64,000 nt of DNA from Candidatus Nanopelagicales bacterium (GTDB taxonomy: Bacteria > Actinomycetota > Actinomycetes > S36-B12). The notes under the pieces are model-generated. The model worked only from the letters and a program-made list of their open reading frames with translations, made no database searches and had not been told where the DNA came from. A program made the translations under genes and the position numbers. The stretch covers positions 1 through 64,000 of the forward strand of contig JAPKAV010000006.1 of assembly GCA_028825115.1 (NCBI GenBank), given 5' to 3'. This document shows positions 53,916-61,057 of this stretch, in pieces. Position 1 is the first letter of the stretch. The number at the start of each line of letters is the position of its first letter.

Positions 53916-54860
53916 TTAAGGAGCCACCCCGGTGATACAAACGTTGTAAAAATACCGGTCAGAAATAATCTTGGAGAACACCTGGCGATCAAGACCCTCC
54001 AGTTTTTTCCAGGTTCCAAATGCAAAATTTGCCCAACCGAAGCCTAAGGCCCCGGCTTTTACCGAACTTTCAAAAGTACGCACGGGCCAACCAAACCAAG
54101 ATGCAGTCAACTCCTCGGTCACCGTACTGACATCAACACAGCCATTACGAAGGGCAAATCGAGCCAACTGGCTCGGATCAAAAGTATGGACATCCACGAC
54201 AGCTTCCAAGGCTGCTTCGCGCGATGATGCCACGAGCTCATCCGCTGGACGAGCCCACTTGTCGACCAGCCAAGGTAACTGGGTGACTCTCGTACTTGTC
54301 CACCAGGTCAACCGTGACAATGCCCGGGCAACTGAATCCCCCTTCTGGGTAGGTTCACCGCAAAACACAAAACGCCCACCCGGGCGCAGCACGCGGTTCA
54401 CTTCAGCAAATAGTGCATCCAGGTCTGGCACATGGTGCAACACCGCATGGCCCACGACCAAGTCCACACTTGAATCCGCAAACGGCAGTAGCTCAGCGTC
54501 AGCGACAATTCCAGTGACGTTCAGACCTAATTTCTTGCCGTTGCGAACTGCTACCGAAACCATTCCAGGGCTCAAGTCGGTGACAATGCCGGCGCCCCCA
54601 ATTCCTGACTGCATCAGATTGAGCAGAAAAAAACCGGTTCCTGAACCCAACTCCACGACCCTTGCCCTGGCCAAATCTGACCCCTGGCTCTCACGCGGCA
54701 CTACATGATCGAAACAGTTGCGCGCGTAATCTACGCATCTCTGATCGTATGAAATACTCCACTTGTCGTCATAGGATTCGGATTCCCAATCGTGGTAAAC
54801 GATATTTGCAAGTTTCGGGTCCGCTTTTGCAAGGTCAAATTGTTCCTGCGAAAATGCCAC
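53916..54860 (-). CDS. SAM-dependent methyltransferase (Rv3030 type)
   Basis: A class I methyltransferase of 314 residues. The AdoMet-binding motif VVELGSGTGFFLLNL is near residue 70, followed by VTDLSPGMVSVAVRNGKKLGL, LPFADSSVDLVVGHAVLHHVPDLDALFAEVNRVLRPGG and a longer C-terminal region that could form a substrate pocket. In mycobacteria the homologue is proposed to methylate sugars of methylglucose lipopolysaccharide. GTG start overlaps the enoyl-CoA hydratase stop by one base; the GT4 gene follows by 12 bases. Confidence 0.84.
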   Translation of the reverse strand: MAFSQEQFDLAKADPKLANIVYHDWESESYDDKWSISYDQRCVDYARNCFDHVVPRESQGSDLARARVVELGSGTGFFLLNLMQSGIGGAGIVTDLSPGMVSVAVRNGKKLGLNVTGIVADAELLPFADSSVDLVVGHAVLHHVPDLDALFAEVNRVLRPGGRFVFCGEPTQKGDSVARALSRLTWWTSTRVTQLPWLVDKWARPADELVASSREAALEAVVDVHTFDPSQLARFALRNGCVDVSTVTEELTASWFGWPVRTFESSVKAGALGFGWANFAFGTWKKLEGLDRQVFSKIISDRYFYNVCITGVAP

Positions 54861-55684
54861 TATCGACCTACAAAGGTTGCTTTGCCTGGACCATCATTCA
54901 CAAACGACTTCATGCCATTTTTCTGATCCTCAGTGCCGAAAAGAGCGGCAAACTCCGTGCTCTCAATAGACAGCCCGCTGCGAAGATCTACATTCGCACC
55001 GTTGTCGATCGCTCTTTTCGCCGCAGCCAATGCAATCTTAGGACCCCCCGCAAATCTACTGGCCCAAGTTAGGGCTGCACTCAGAACCTGCCCCGGCTCA
55101 ACAACTTGATTGACCAACCCAATTTCTAGGGCACGCCCAGCTGAGATCATGTGTCCACCGAAAACGAGTTCCTTTGCCTTAGATCCTCCGATGAGTCGGG
55201 GAAGTCGTTGCGTGCCACCCGCTCCAGGAATGATTCCAAGTGTGATTTCGGGCTGACCTAGTTTTGCATTGTCGCCAGCGACGCGAAAATCCGCGCACAT
55301 GGCAAGTTCAAGCCCGCCACCAAGTGCGAAGCCAGTCACAGCGGCGATGGTGGGTTGGGAAATCTTTGCTACGGTGTCAAAAGCGCTCTGCAGGCTATGT
55401 GCCGCACTAGACATATCGGAGTAGGTCATGTTGGCCATCTCTTTCACGTCGGCTCCCGCGGCAAATACTTTTTCTCCTCCGTATAGCACAACGGCATCAA
55501 TGCCGAATCTTCCGGAAACAAATGTTGCTGCTGCTTCTATCTCGCGTTGCATTTGCAAATTAAGCGCGTTCATTGGCGGTCTGCGCAAATGAATGATTGC
55601 AGTTGATTCCTGCAATTCCACCTGAATGTATTCTGTGACTAGTATTTCTTCGCCAACCATTTTTCGATCTGCTTCAGCCTTCAT
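54860..55684 (-). CDS. Enoyl-CoA hydratase/isomerase family protein
   Basis: A crotonase-fold enzyme of 274 residues that hydrates trans-2-enoyl-CoA in beta-oxidation. The oxyanion-hole motif is AAGADVKEMA, then ALGGGLELAMCADFRVAG and the catalytic GQPEITLGIIPGAGGTQRLPRLIG (both catalytic glutamates present). The domain starts at TEYIQVELQESTAIIHL, so the first residues are uncertain. I chose ATG at 55684 because TAAGAT is seven bases upstream; tracked ATG is at 55702. Its stop overlaps the methyltransferase start. Confidence 0.85.
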   Translation of the reverse strand: MKAEADRKMVGEEILVTEYIQVELQESTAIIHLRRPPMNALNLQMQREIEAAATFVSGRFGIDAVVLYGGEKVFAAGADVKEMANMTYSDMSSAAHSLQSAFDTVAKISQPTIAAVTGFALGGGLELAMCADFRVAGDNAKLGQPEITLGIIPGAGGTQRLPRLIGGSKAKELVFGGHMISAGRALEIGLVNQVVEPGQVLSAALTWASRFAGGPKIALAAAKRAIDNGANVDLRSGLSIESTEFAALFGTEDQKNGMKSFVNDGPGKATFVGR

Positions 55685-56162
55685 AGCCGCAATCTTACCC
55701 ATTCGGTTGGCTGACCTTCAGTCGGAATATTTTAAGCCGAGGTAGGCCTGTCTCACACGCGTCCCTATCAAACATTAGGGATCAGCCGCGGCCGCGGCAT
55801 AAGGTGGGGCTCAGCGCCGCTACGGGACCAACATAAAAAGCGTTACCTTCCGCTGCGCCACCTGCAGTCCAATGCTTAGGATCACAAAGCTGGGATCCGG
55901 TAAAAGAAGCACCAGATGAGGTGCTACGAATTTGACCTCCCAAACCTTGAACACCGCTAGTACGTTGAAAACGCTTCTGAAAAAAATAAAGAGTCCTAAT
56001 TTCTCGGGCTTCCCTCACCTCACGTGGCATCTCGTTAGGCAGCTTTAACAGTCTTGTTTCCGAATTGTGTACTTTGGCGCAACCCCGCGATTGGTCCGCA
56101 GAACCGGCCAAGGCCCGGACAACGGTTACACTTTACTCTGAAGTCTTTTTTGAATTTAAGGG
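55685..56162. other. Largest gap in the window: about 480 bases without a recognised gene
   Basis: Between the enoyl-CoA hydratase and the thioredoxin-TPR gene I see no recognised gene. It contains an open frame on the minus strand (see next entry), a weak inverted repeat (TCCCTA..TAGGGA near 55766) and a CCGG-rich stem (CCGGGCC-TT-GGCCGG). I compared it by eye with RNase P RNA, tmRNA and 4.5S RNA consensus segments and found no match. Confidence 0.5.
55782..56030 (-). CDS. Possible small hypothetical protein (82 residues) in an otherwise empty region
   Basis: From ATG at 56030 the frame encodes 82 residues: a basic N-terminal helix (MPREVREAREIRTLYFFQKRFQ), a Gly/Ser-rich middle (SGVQGLGGQIRSTSSGASFTG) and a C-terminal segment with two cysteines (LCDPKHWTAGGAAEGNAFYVGP). 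The frame is open further upstream to 56111, but no Shine-Dalgarno or leaderless promoter is obvious. I do not recognise a family. It may be chance, a decayed gene, or a genuine lineage-specific protein. Confidence 0.25.
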   Translation of the reverse strand: MPREVREAREIRTLYFFQKRFQRTSGVQGLGGQIRSTSSGASFTGSQLCDPKHWTAGGAAEGNAFYVGPVAALSPTLCRGRG

Positions 56163-57032
56163 TTAGAAAAGTGCATTGGCCAGAGCAATGCGAGCCTCAG
56201 GAACACTGGGGTCTTCCCCAGCCAACACAAAGTATTCGACAATTCGGGTGCGGGCCAGTTCGCGCTCAGGGCCAGCCGAAGCCTGAACAGCACGCACCAC
56301 TGCCGAAAAAGCGTTCTTCCACCCACCGGTGGCCGCGGCTAAATCAGCTATGATAAGCAACTCGTCAAATGAGTCACCCAGTGGTGATGTCACACCATCA
56401 GTTCGTTCAAATATTCCGGCCATAATCAAGCCACCTTGTGCATCCAGATCACTCGGGTCAGTGTTAAGAATTTCTTGATAGGCCTTCTTCGCGAGACTCC
56501 AATCCCCGGCATTGACCGCATCGACAGCGGCGTCAAATCGTGGATCAGCCGGCTCCTCAACTTCGACTTCTGCTGCCTCCTGGCCAGGACCCGCGGGTGT
56601 TGGACCGATTCCCTGCTGGGCAGCAAGTTCCAATAGTTTGTCGAATATTTGTTTGATCTGGTCTTTTGGGTACGCACCTTGGAACAGTGGAATCAATTGC
56701 CCCTTAATGACCGCAAAAACAGATGGAATTGACTGGACTTCTAGGGCCTGGGATATTGATGGTTCTGCATCTGCATCTACCTTGGCGACGAGTAGTTGTC
56801 CGGTGTAATCACGGGCAAGTTCTTCAAGGATTGGTGAGAGTTGTTTACATGGCTCGCACCAAGTCGCCCACACATCAAGAATGACCGGAATGCTTTGCGA
56901 GGCCTTCATTACCAGCGACTCAAACTGATCAGCGGTGACATTGATTACGGGTGAATCGCCCGTTGGTGCCGGTGCTTTCTCGGCACCCAATGAAGAAAGG
57001 TCAACTGCTCCTGCAAATGATGGGGTACTCAT
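56163..57032 (-). CDS. Thioredoxin-domain tetratricopeptide protein (YbbN/CnoX-like)
   Basis: The 289-residue protein has an N-terminal thioredoxin domain with a complete WCEPC active site (DVWATWCEPCKQLSPILEELA) and a cis-Pro loop (SIPSVFAVIKGQLIP). The C-terminal TPR-like domain follows (AAVDAVNAGDWSLAKKAYQEIL). E. coli CnoX (YbbN) is a redox co-chaperone lacking a classical CxxC; actinobacterial versions keep it, so a redox role is possible. I chose ATG at 57032 (MSTPSFAG) rather than the tracked codon that overlaps meaB. Confidence 0.88.
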   Translation of the reverse strand: MSTPSFAGAVDLSSLGAEKAPAPTGDSPVINVTADQFESLVMKASQSIPVILDVWATWCEPCKQLSPILEELARDYTGQLLVAKVDADAEPSISQALEVQSIPSVFAVIKGQLIPLFQGAYPKDQIKQIFDKLLELAAQQGIGPTPAGPGQEAAEVEVEEPADPRFDAAVDAVNAGDWSLAKKAYQEILNTDPSDLDAQGGLIMAGIFERTDGVTSPLGDSFDELLIIADLAAATGGWKNAFSAVVRAVQASAGPERELARTRIVEYFVLAGEDPSVPEARIALANALF

Positions 57033-57046
57033 GACCCTATTGTGAC

Positions 57047-57970
57047 TCATTGAGGTGCATCAATGCCATTGCGGATCAGGTCACACGCGTGATCTTCGCT
57101 CAAATCGCCCGACGCGCACCGGGCCGCCAAGTCTTCACTGGCCTCAGCCGCTATCGCCTTCTGGGCCAGGCTATTAATTACCCGAGCCAAAAGCGACTCT
57201 CGGATTCGACCGATTCGCTTGAGCTCAAGCAATCCGTTGTCGACTAAAAAGACATAATGCTCAGAAATTGCCTCTGCCAATTCCGTAAATCCCGACCCAT
57301 CGATTGCGATGGTGGGAATCACAGGTGGCACCCAGCCAGGCTCATTGGCGGCCATAGCCAACATGGCACGCAGCTCGCGCACCGTTGAATCAACGCCCGG
57401 GCGATCTGCCTTATTCACGGCAAAAATATCTGCGATCTCCAAGATTCCAGCCTTGGCGGCTTGGATTCCATCGCCCGCCCCCGGTGCTGCCATGACAATA
57501 GAGGTGTCAGCCATTTTTGCAATTTCAATCTCAGATTGGCCGACCCCGACAGTTTCAATAATTATTACATCGAATCCAGCGGCTGAGATTACTTTTAGGA
57601 CGCTGTAGATGCTTTCGCTGAGCCCGCCGAGATGCCCGCGCGTAGCGAGGGACCGGATGAAGACACCGGGATCTCGTGCGTGTTCTTGCATGCGAATCCG
57701 ATCACCCAGTAGCGCACCCTTGCTAAAAGTGGATGACGGGTCCACGGCGAGCACCGCAACGCTCTCGCCGTTCGCTCGGAACTGGGAAATCAATGCTGAT
57801 GTTGACGTTGATTTCCCTACCCCGGGTGGGCCGGTGAGGCCGACAATGTGGGCGGTCGGGGTTGGGATTGATCCGAGCAACTCAGCAGAGCCTGCACTAG
57901 CATTTTCTACGAGGGTGACCCGCTGCGCCAACTCTCGTATGTGCGCGCCAACCCCTTCACCCGAGTCCAT
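57047..57970 (-). CDS. meaB: Methylmalonyl/ethylmalonyl-CoA mutase-associated GTPase MeaB
   Basis: MeaB is the G3E GTPase that loads and protects cobalamin on B12-dependent acyl-CoA mutases. The 307-residue protein has P-loop GLTGPPGVGKSTSTSALI, AVDPSSTFSKGALLGDR, RSLATRGHLGGLS, the switch region IIIETVGVGQSEIEIA and the NKADRPG base-specificity motif. I moved the start inward to ATG at 57970, six bases after TATTCT. It is divergent from mce, and a B12-dependent mutase is encoded 6 kb away. Confidence 0.94.
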   Translation of the reverse strand: MDSGEGVGAHIRELAQRVTLVENASAGSAELLGSIPTPTAHIVGLTGPPGVGKSTSTSALISQFRANGESVAVLAVDPSSTFSKGALLGDRIRMQEHARDPGVFIRSLATRGHLGGLSESIYSVLKVISAAGFDVIIIETVGVGQSEIEIAKMADTSIVMAAPGAGDGIQAAKAGILEIADIFAVNKADRPGVDSTVRELRAMLAMAANEPGWVPPVIPTIAIDGSGFTELAEAISEHYVFLVDNGLLELKRIGRIRESLLARVINSLAQKAIAAEASEDLAARCASGDLSEDHACDLIRNGIDAPQ

Positions 57971-57982
57971 GCCCCTAGAATA
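57971..57982 (-). promoter_or_regulatory. Putative leaderless promoter of meaB (TATTCT-N6-ATG)
   Basis: TATTCT (57977–57982), AGGGGC, then the meaB ATG. The tracked start 18 codons upstream would place this promoter inside the gene. Confidence 0.45.
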
Positions 57983-58065
57983 TGGCTCCGGCGTTCCCGC
58001 GCTTCGTTGGACACGTATGAGCAATGCATCTCCTTGGCTCCCTCACTCACCGAATACGTACTCAG

Positions 58066-58077
58066 TAGATTACTGCC
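58066..58077 (+). promoter_or_regulatory. Putative leaderless promoter of mce (TAGATT-N6-ATG)
   Basis: TAGATT (58066–58071), ACTGCC, then ATG at 58078. No Shine-Dalgarno is present. It lies about 100 bases from the opposing meaB start. Confidence 0.5.
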
Positions 58078-58518
58078 ATGGGCAATGACACCGGACTTGA
58101 ATGGGAAACTTTAATACTCGGGATTGATCACGTGGGCATAGCTGTCTCTGACCTTGACACTGGTAGAAATCTTTTTGAAGGGATCCTCGGCCTGCGTCAG
58201 CATCATGCCGAAATTAATGAAACCCAAGGTGTCAGCGAGTCAATGATCGCCTTCCCTGATCAGGGCGCAGAGATCCAACTTCTTGCCCCCCTCGGGCCAG
58301 ATACGGCAATTGGGAAATTTCTGGCAACCCGTGGGCCCGGGATTCAACAACTCGCTCTGCGAGTGAGTGACGTTGAACTTGTGGCCGACCAGATCCGTGC
58401 CCAGGGAATTCGCATGCTCTACGACACTGCTCGAGTGGGCACCGCAGGCAGTTTGGTCAACTTTGCGCACCCGGCAGACTGCGGCGGAGTGCTGATTGAG
58501 TTTGTCCAACATGGCTGA
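58078..58518 (+). CDS. mce: Methylmalonyl-CoA (ethylmalonyl-CoA) epimerase
   Basis: Mce interconverts the 2R and 2S forms of methylmalonyl-CoA and, in the ethylmalonyl-CoA pathway, of ethylmalonyl-CoA. The 146-residue glyoxalase-fold protein has ILGIDHVGIAVSDLDTGRNLFEGILG (metal His), RGPGIQQLALRVSDVE and a C-terminal VLIEFVQHG metal Glu. It is followed with an 8-base overlap by a small membrane-protein gene and then ccr. Confidence 0.94.
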   Translation: MGNDTGLEWETLILGIDHVGIAVSDLDTGRNLFEGILGLRQHHAEINETQGVSESMIAFPDQGAEIQLLAPLGPDTAIGKFLATRGPGIQQLALRVSDVELVADQIRAQGIRMLYDTARVGTAGSLVNFAHPADCGGVLIEFVQHG

Positions 58519-58678
58519 TTCGGACGTTCTGAGTAATCCAGTCGCCGCCCTCGCAATTGGGGCATTTGCGGCCCTCATTTTCATTGGCCTATTTCGTAAG
58601 GCACGCAAACTGTTCATTATCAGTGTGCTAGGCATCACAATCACCATAGGGTTTTTTATAGTCAAAATGGGTTCTTAG
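58511..58678 (+). CDS. Small hydrophobic membrane protein (unknown)
   Basis: From ATG at 58511 the product is 55 residues, with two hydrophobic segments (PVAALAIGAFAALIFIGLF and LFIISVLGITITIGFFIV) separated by a basic RKARK loop. It is therefore a predicted two-helix membrane protein. It overlaps the mce stop by 8 bases, so it is translated from the same message. The tracked start five codons earlier is less likely. I know no family for it. Confidence 0.65.
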   Translation: MADSDVLSNPVAALAIGAFAALIFIGLFRKARKLFIISVLGITITIGFFIVKMGS

Positions 58679-58692
58679 ACACGTATATTAGG

Positions 58693-58704
58693 TTTAATGG
58701 GGCC
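58693..58704 (+). promoter_or_regulatory. Putative leaderless promoter of ccr (TTTAAT-N6-ATG)
   Basis: TTTAAT (58693–58698, five of six bases of TATAAT) is followed by GGGGCC and the ccr ATG. The gene lies 27 bases after the small membrane protein. Confidence 0.45.
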
Positions 58705-60039
58705 ATGCAAGAAATTCTTAATGCCATTGAGTCCCGCAGCGACCGGGCAGTGTTTGAAGCCCTGATCGTACCGACAACTTACCGCGCAGCAGTTATTCGC
58801 AAGGAAGATGTCGAAATGTTTGCCGGCATGGCATCAAAGGAAAAAGATCCGCGCCTCAGCATCAAAATTGATCAAGTGGCCATCCCTGAAATTGCTCCCG
58901 GTGAAGCACTCATCGCTGTCATGGCGTCAAGTATCAACTACAACACCGTGTGGACCAGCATCTTCGAACCCGTATCTACCTTTGGATTTCTCGCACGGTA
59001 TGCCAAGGCGCATCCCGACGGAGTGCGACACGATCTCCCGCACCACGTGATTGGTTCGGATGCCTGCGGTGTGGTTCTTCGAGTCGGTGCGGGCGTAAAT
59101 GCCTACGCACCTGGCGACCGCGTTGTCGCTCACTGTCTCAGTGTCGAACTCGAGTCACCTGCGGGTCACAACGACACAATGATGGATCCCGAACAACGGA
59201 TCTGGGGGTTTGAAACAAACTTTGGCGGTCTGGCTGAACTTGCAATCGTGAAAGCTAATCAACTCATGCCCAAACCCGAGCATTTGACTTGGGAAGAGGC
59301 GGCAGTCCCCGGGCTGGTTAATTCAACCGCCTACCGTCAATTAGTCTCTCGCAACGGCGCCGACATGAAACAGGGGGATATCGTCCTAATCTGGGGGGCT
59401 TCAGGTGGACTTGGCTCCTACGCGACCCAGTATGCTCTCAACGGCGGCGCTATCCCCGTGTGTGTTGTTTCCAGTCCCGAAAAAGCCAAAATAGTGCGCG
59501 CGATGGGCGCCGAATTAGTAATCGATCGCAGTGCCGAGAATTACAAGTTTTGGAAAGATCCCACCACCCAAGATCCCAAAGAATGGCAGCGATTGGGCAA
59601 GAAAATTCGCGAGCTTACCGGCGGTGAAGATCCAGACATCGTGTTCGAGCATCCGGGGCGCGAAACATTTGGTGCCAGCGTATATGTCACCCGGCGTGGA
59701 GGGACCATTGTGACTTGCGCGTCCACATCTGGATTCATGCATGAATACGACAATAGATACCTTTGGATGAACCTGAAAAGAATCGTGGGAACCCACTTTG
59801 CCAACTACCGAGAAGCATTCGAAGCCAACCGCTTGATTGCAAAGGGGGTTATACATCCCACGCTCTCTAAAGTTTTCCCACTGGACCAGGCTGGCGATGC
59901 TGCCTACGAAGTCCACAGTAATTTGCACCAAGGAAAAGTTGGCGTTTTGACTTTGGCTCCGACTGAAGGACTGGGCGTGACCAATCACGAACTGAGAGCG
60001 AAAGTGCTGTCAAAACTCAATCGTTTTGAAACACGGTAG
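58705..60039 (+). CDS. ccr: Crotonyl-CoA carboxylase/reductase
   Basis: Ccr reductively carboxylates crotonyl-CoA to ethylmalonyl-CoA, the defining step of the ethylmalonyl-CoA pathway and a source of extender units. The 444-residue MDR-family protein has SSINYNTVWTSIFEPVSTFGFL, DLPHHVIGSDACGVVLRVGAGV, NFGGLAELAIVKANQLMPKP, the Rossmann motif IWGASGGLGSYATQYALNGGA and the CO2/substrate region EHPGRETFGASVYVTRRGG. It converges on the hydrolase gene with a 2-base gap. Confidence 0.95.
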   Translation: MQEILNAIESRSDRAVFEALIVPTTYRAAVIRKEDVEMFAGMASKEKDPRLSIKIDQVAIPEIAPGEALIAVMASSINYNTVWTSIFEPVSTFGFLARYAKAHPDGVRHDLPHHVIGSDACGVVLRVGAGVNAYAPGDRVVAHCLSVELESPAGHNDTMMDPEQRIWGFETNFGGLAELAIVKANQLMPKPEHLTWEEAAVPGLVNSTAYRQLVSRNGADMKQGDIVLIWGASGGLGSYATQYALNGGAIPVCVVSSPEKAKIVRAMGAELVIDRSAENYKFWKDPTTQDPKEWQRLGKKIRELTGGEDPDIVFEHPGRETFGASVYVTRRGGTIVTCASTSGFMHEYDNRYLWMNLKRIVGTHFANYREAFEANRLIAKGVIHPTLSKVFPLDQAGDAAYEVHSNLHQGKVGVLTLAPTEGLGVTNHELRAKVLSKLNRFETR

Positions 60040-60041
60040 TT

Positions 60042-60776
60042 TCACGATAAGTCACTCCACCGTTCGCTGGGACCATCCCACCCGAGGGGCAGCGGCGCGC
60101 GCTGCGGAACCATCAATTCGGTGATTCGATTGAGTACCAAGTACACAAACCTCTCGCCCACCCACAGATGCTTCGCCTCGGGCACGGGCTCTAGGACAAT
60201 GTCTCCAGCACTTGCAAATTTCTTGAAAGCCTCTTCTGGCCGAAGATAGTCGTCGAGCTCGGGAATGAGCGCATGTATTGGCATTCCAGTTCCATTCCAG
60301 TACTCAAGTTCACTCTCTGTGGTGTAGCGAAGAGGTGGCGAGAGCAGAATCACCCCCGCAATCCCCGTTGGGTCAAGATTTCGCAGAATCACATCGGTAC
60401 CAAATGACCAACCCAGCACCCACACATTGGGGAGTTTTTGTTCACGCGCGAATTCAATTGCAGCGGCAAGATCTGCGCCCTCGCCCACGGAAGCATCGAA
60501 TGCACCTTCACTGGCACCGAGTGCGCTACTCGTGCCACGCGTGTTGAATCGCAACACGGCAATATTGGCCATTGCCGGAAGACGCCAGGAAATTTTGCGC
60601 AGAATGTGGCTGTCCATCATTCCACCATGAGTGGGCAACGGATGAACACAAATAACTGTAGCCTCGGGACGCTCGGGTGTTGCCAACTCCCCAATCAATT
60701 TCAGTGAATCAGTTGTATGCAAATGAATAATTTCACGGGTCGCCGGCAGAACCGTATTGGGTGAAATAGTCGTCAC
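60042..60776 (-). CDS. Alpha/beta hydrolase family protein
   Basis: A serine hydrolase fold of 244 residues. CVHPLPTHGGMMDSHILRKI resembles the oxyanion region, RFNTRGTSSALGASEG follows, and the nucleophile elbow is GWSFG. An acidic Asp sits in PELDDYLRPEEAF and the catalytic His in EAKHLWVGERF. Such proteins are related to dienelactone-hydrolase/YfhR-like esterases. The substrate is unknown. GTG start overlaps the stop of the zinc-motif gene by four bases, suggesting co-translation. Confidence 0.8.
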   Translation of the reverse strand: MTTISPNTVLPATREIIHLHTTDSLKLIGELATPERPEATVICVHPLPTHGGMMDSHILRKISWRLPAMANIAVLRFNTRGTSSALGASEGAFDASVGEGADLAAAIEFAREQKLPNVWVLGWSFGTDVILRNLDPTGIAGVILLSPPLRYTTESELEYWNGTGMPIHALIPELDDYLRPEEAFKKFASAGDIVLEPVPEAKHLWVGERFVYLVLNRITELMVPQRAPLPLGWDGPSERWSDLS

Positions 60777-61057
60777 GATCTTCTTCCAGGACCCCTAGTG
60801 CCGCGGTTTTTCCAGCACGGCGTGTGCCAATGACGACGTTCTTCAGCCCCCTGGGCCATGTCCGCGGGCCACGCAACTACGTGCGGCGTTGCTGGACGTA
60901 TTTCATGGTCACATCCCGGACAACGATATGTCTTGGTCGCCGAGGACCCCGTTAATTTACGCACATTCCATTCGCCATCTGGATGGGACTCGGTTACTGT
61001 CTCTGCGCCAGAAGCAGGCCTCGGCTCACTGACCGCTCTCCGGTTCTTGCGGCCCAC
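60773..61057 (-). CDS. Actinobacterial small zinc-motif protein (unknown function)
   Basis: From GTG at 61057 the product is 94 residues, starting VGRKNRRAV. It has a conserved core YRCPGCDHEIRPATPHVVAWP followed by RRHWHTPCW; CxxC plus His/Cys could bind zinc. Related proteins occur beside nucS and 3-hydroxyacyl-CoA dehydrogenase genes in streptomycetes. The tracked ORF extends 62 codons into the dehydrogenase gene and is not credible. AGGGGAG lies 8–10 bases before this GTG. The first 32 bases overlap the dehydrogenase 3' end in another frame. Confidence 0.7.
   Translation of the reverse strand: MGRKNRRAVSEPRPASGAETVTESHPDGEWNVRKLTGSSATKTYRCPGCDHEIRPATPHVVAWPADMAQGAEERRHWHTPCWKNRGTRGPGRRS

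Noticed and set aside
53971-54708. 245-codon plus-strand ORF
   Set aside because: It is a Ser/Thr-rich antisense shadow of the methyltransferase, with no start signals or motifs. The 206-codon frame opposite cimA, the 182-codon frame opposite smc and the 195-codon frame opposite mnmA are likewise shadows.
55685-56162. RNase P RNA, tmRNA or 4.5S RNA gene
   Set aside because: I looked for GAGGAAAGTCC, the tmRNA tRNA-like ends and the GGAAGGAAGCAGC-type SRP RNA core and found none.
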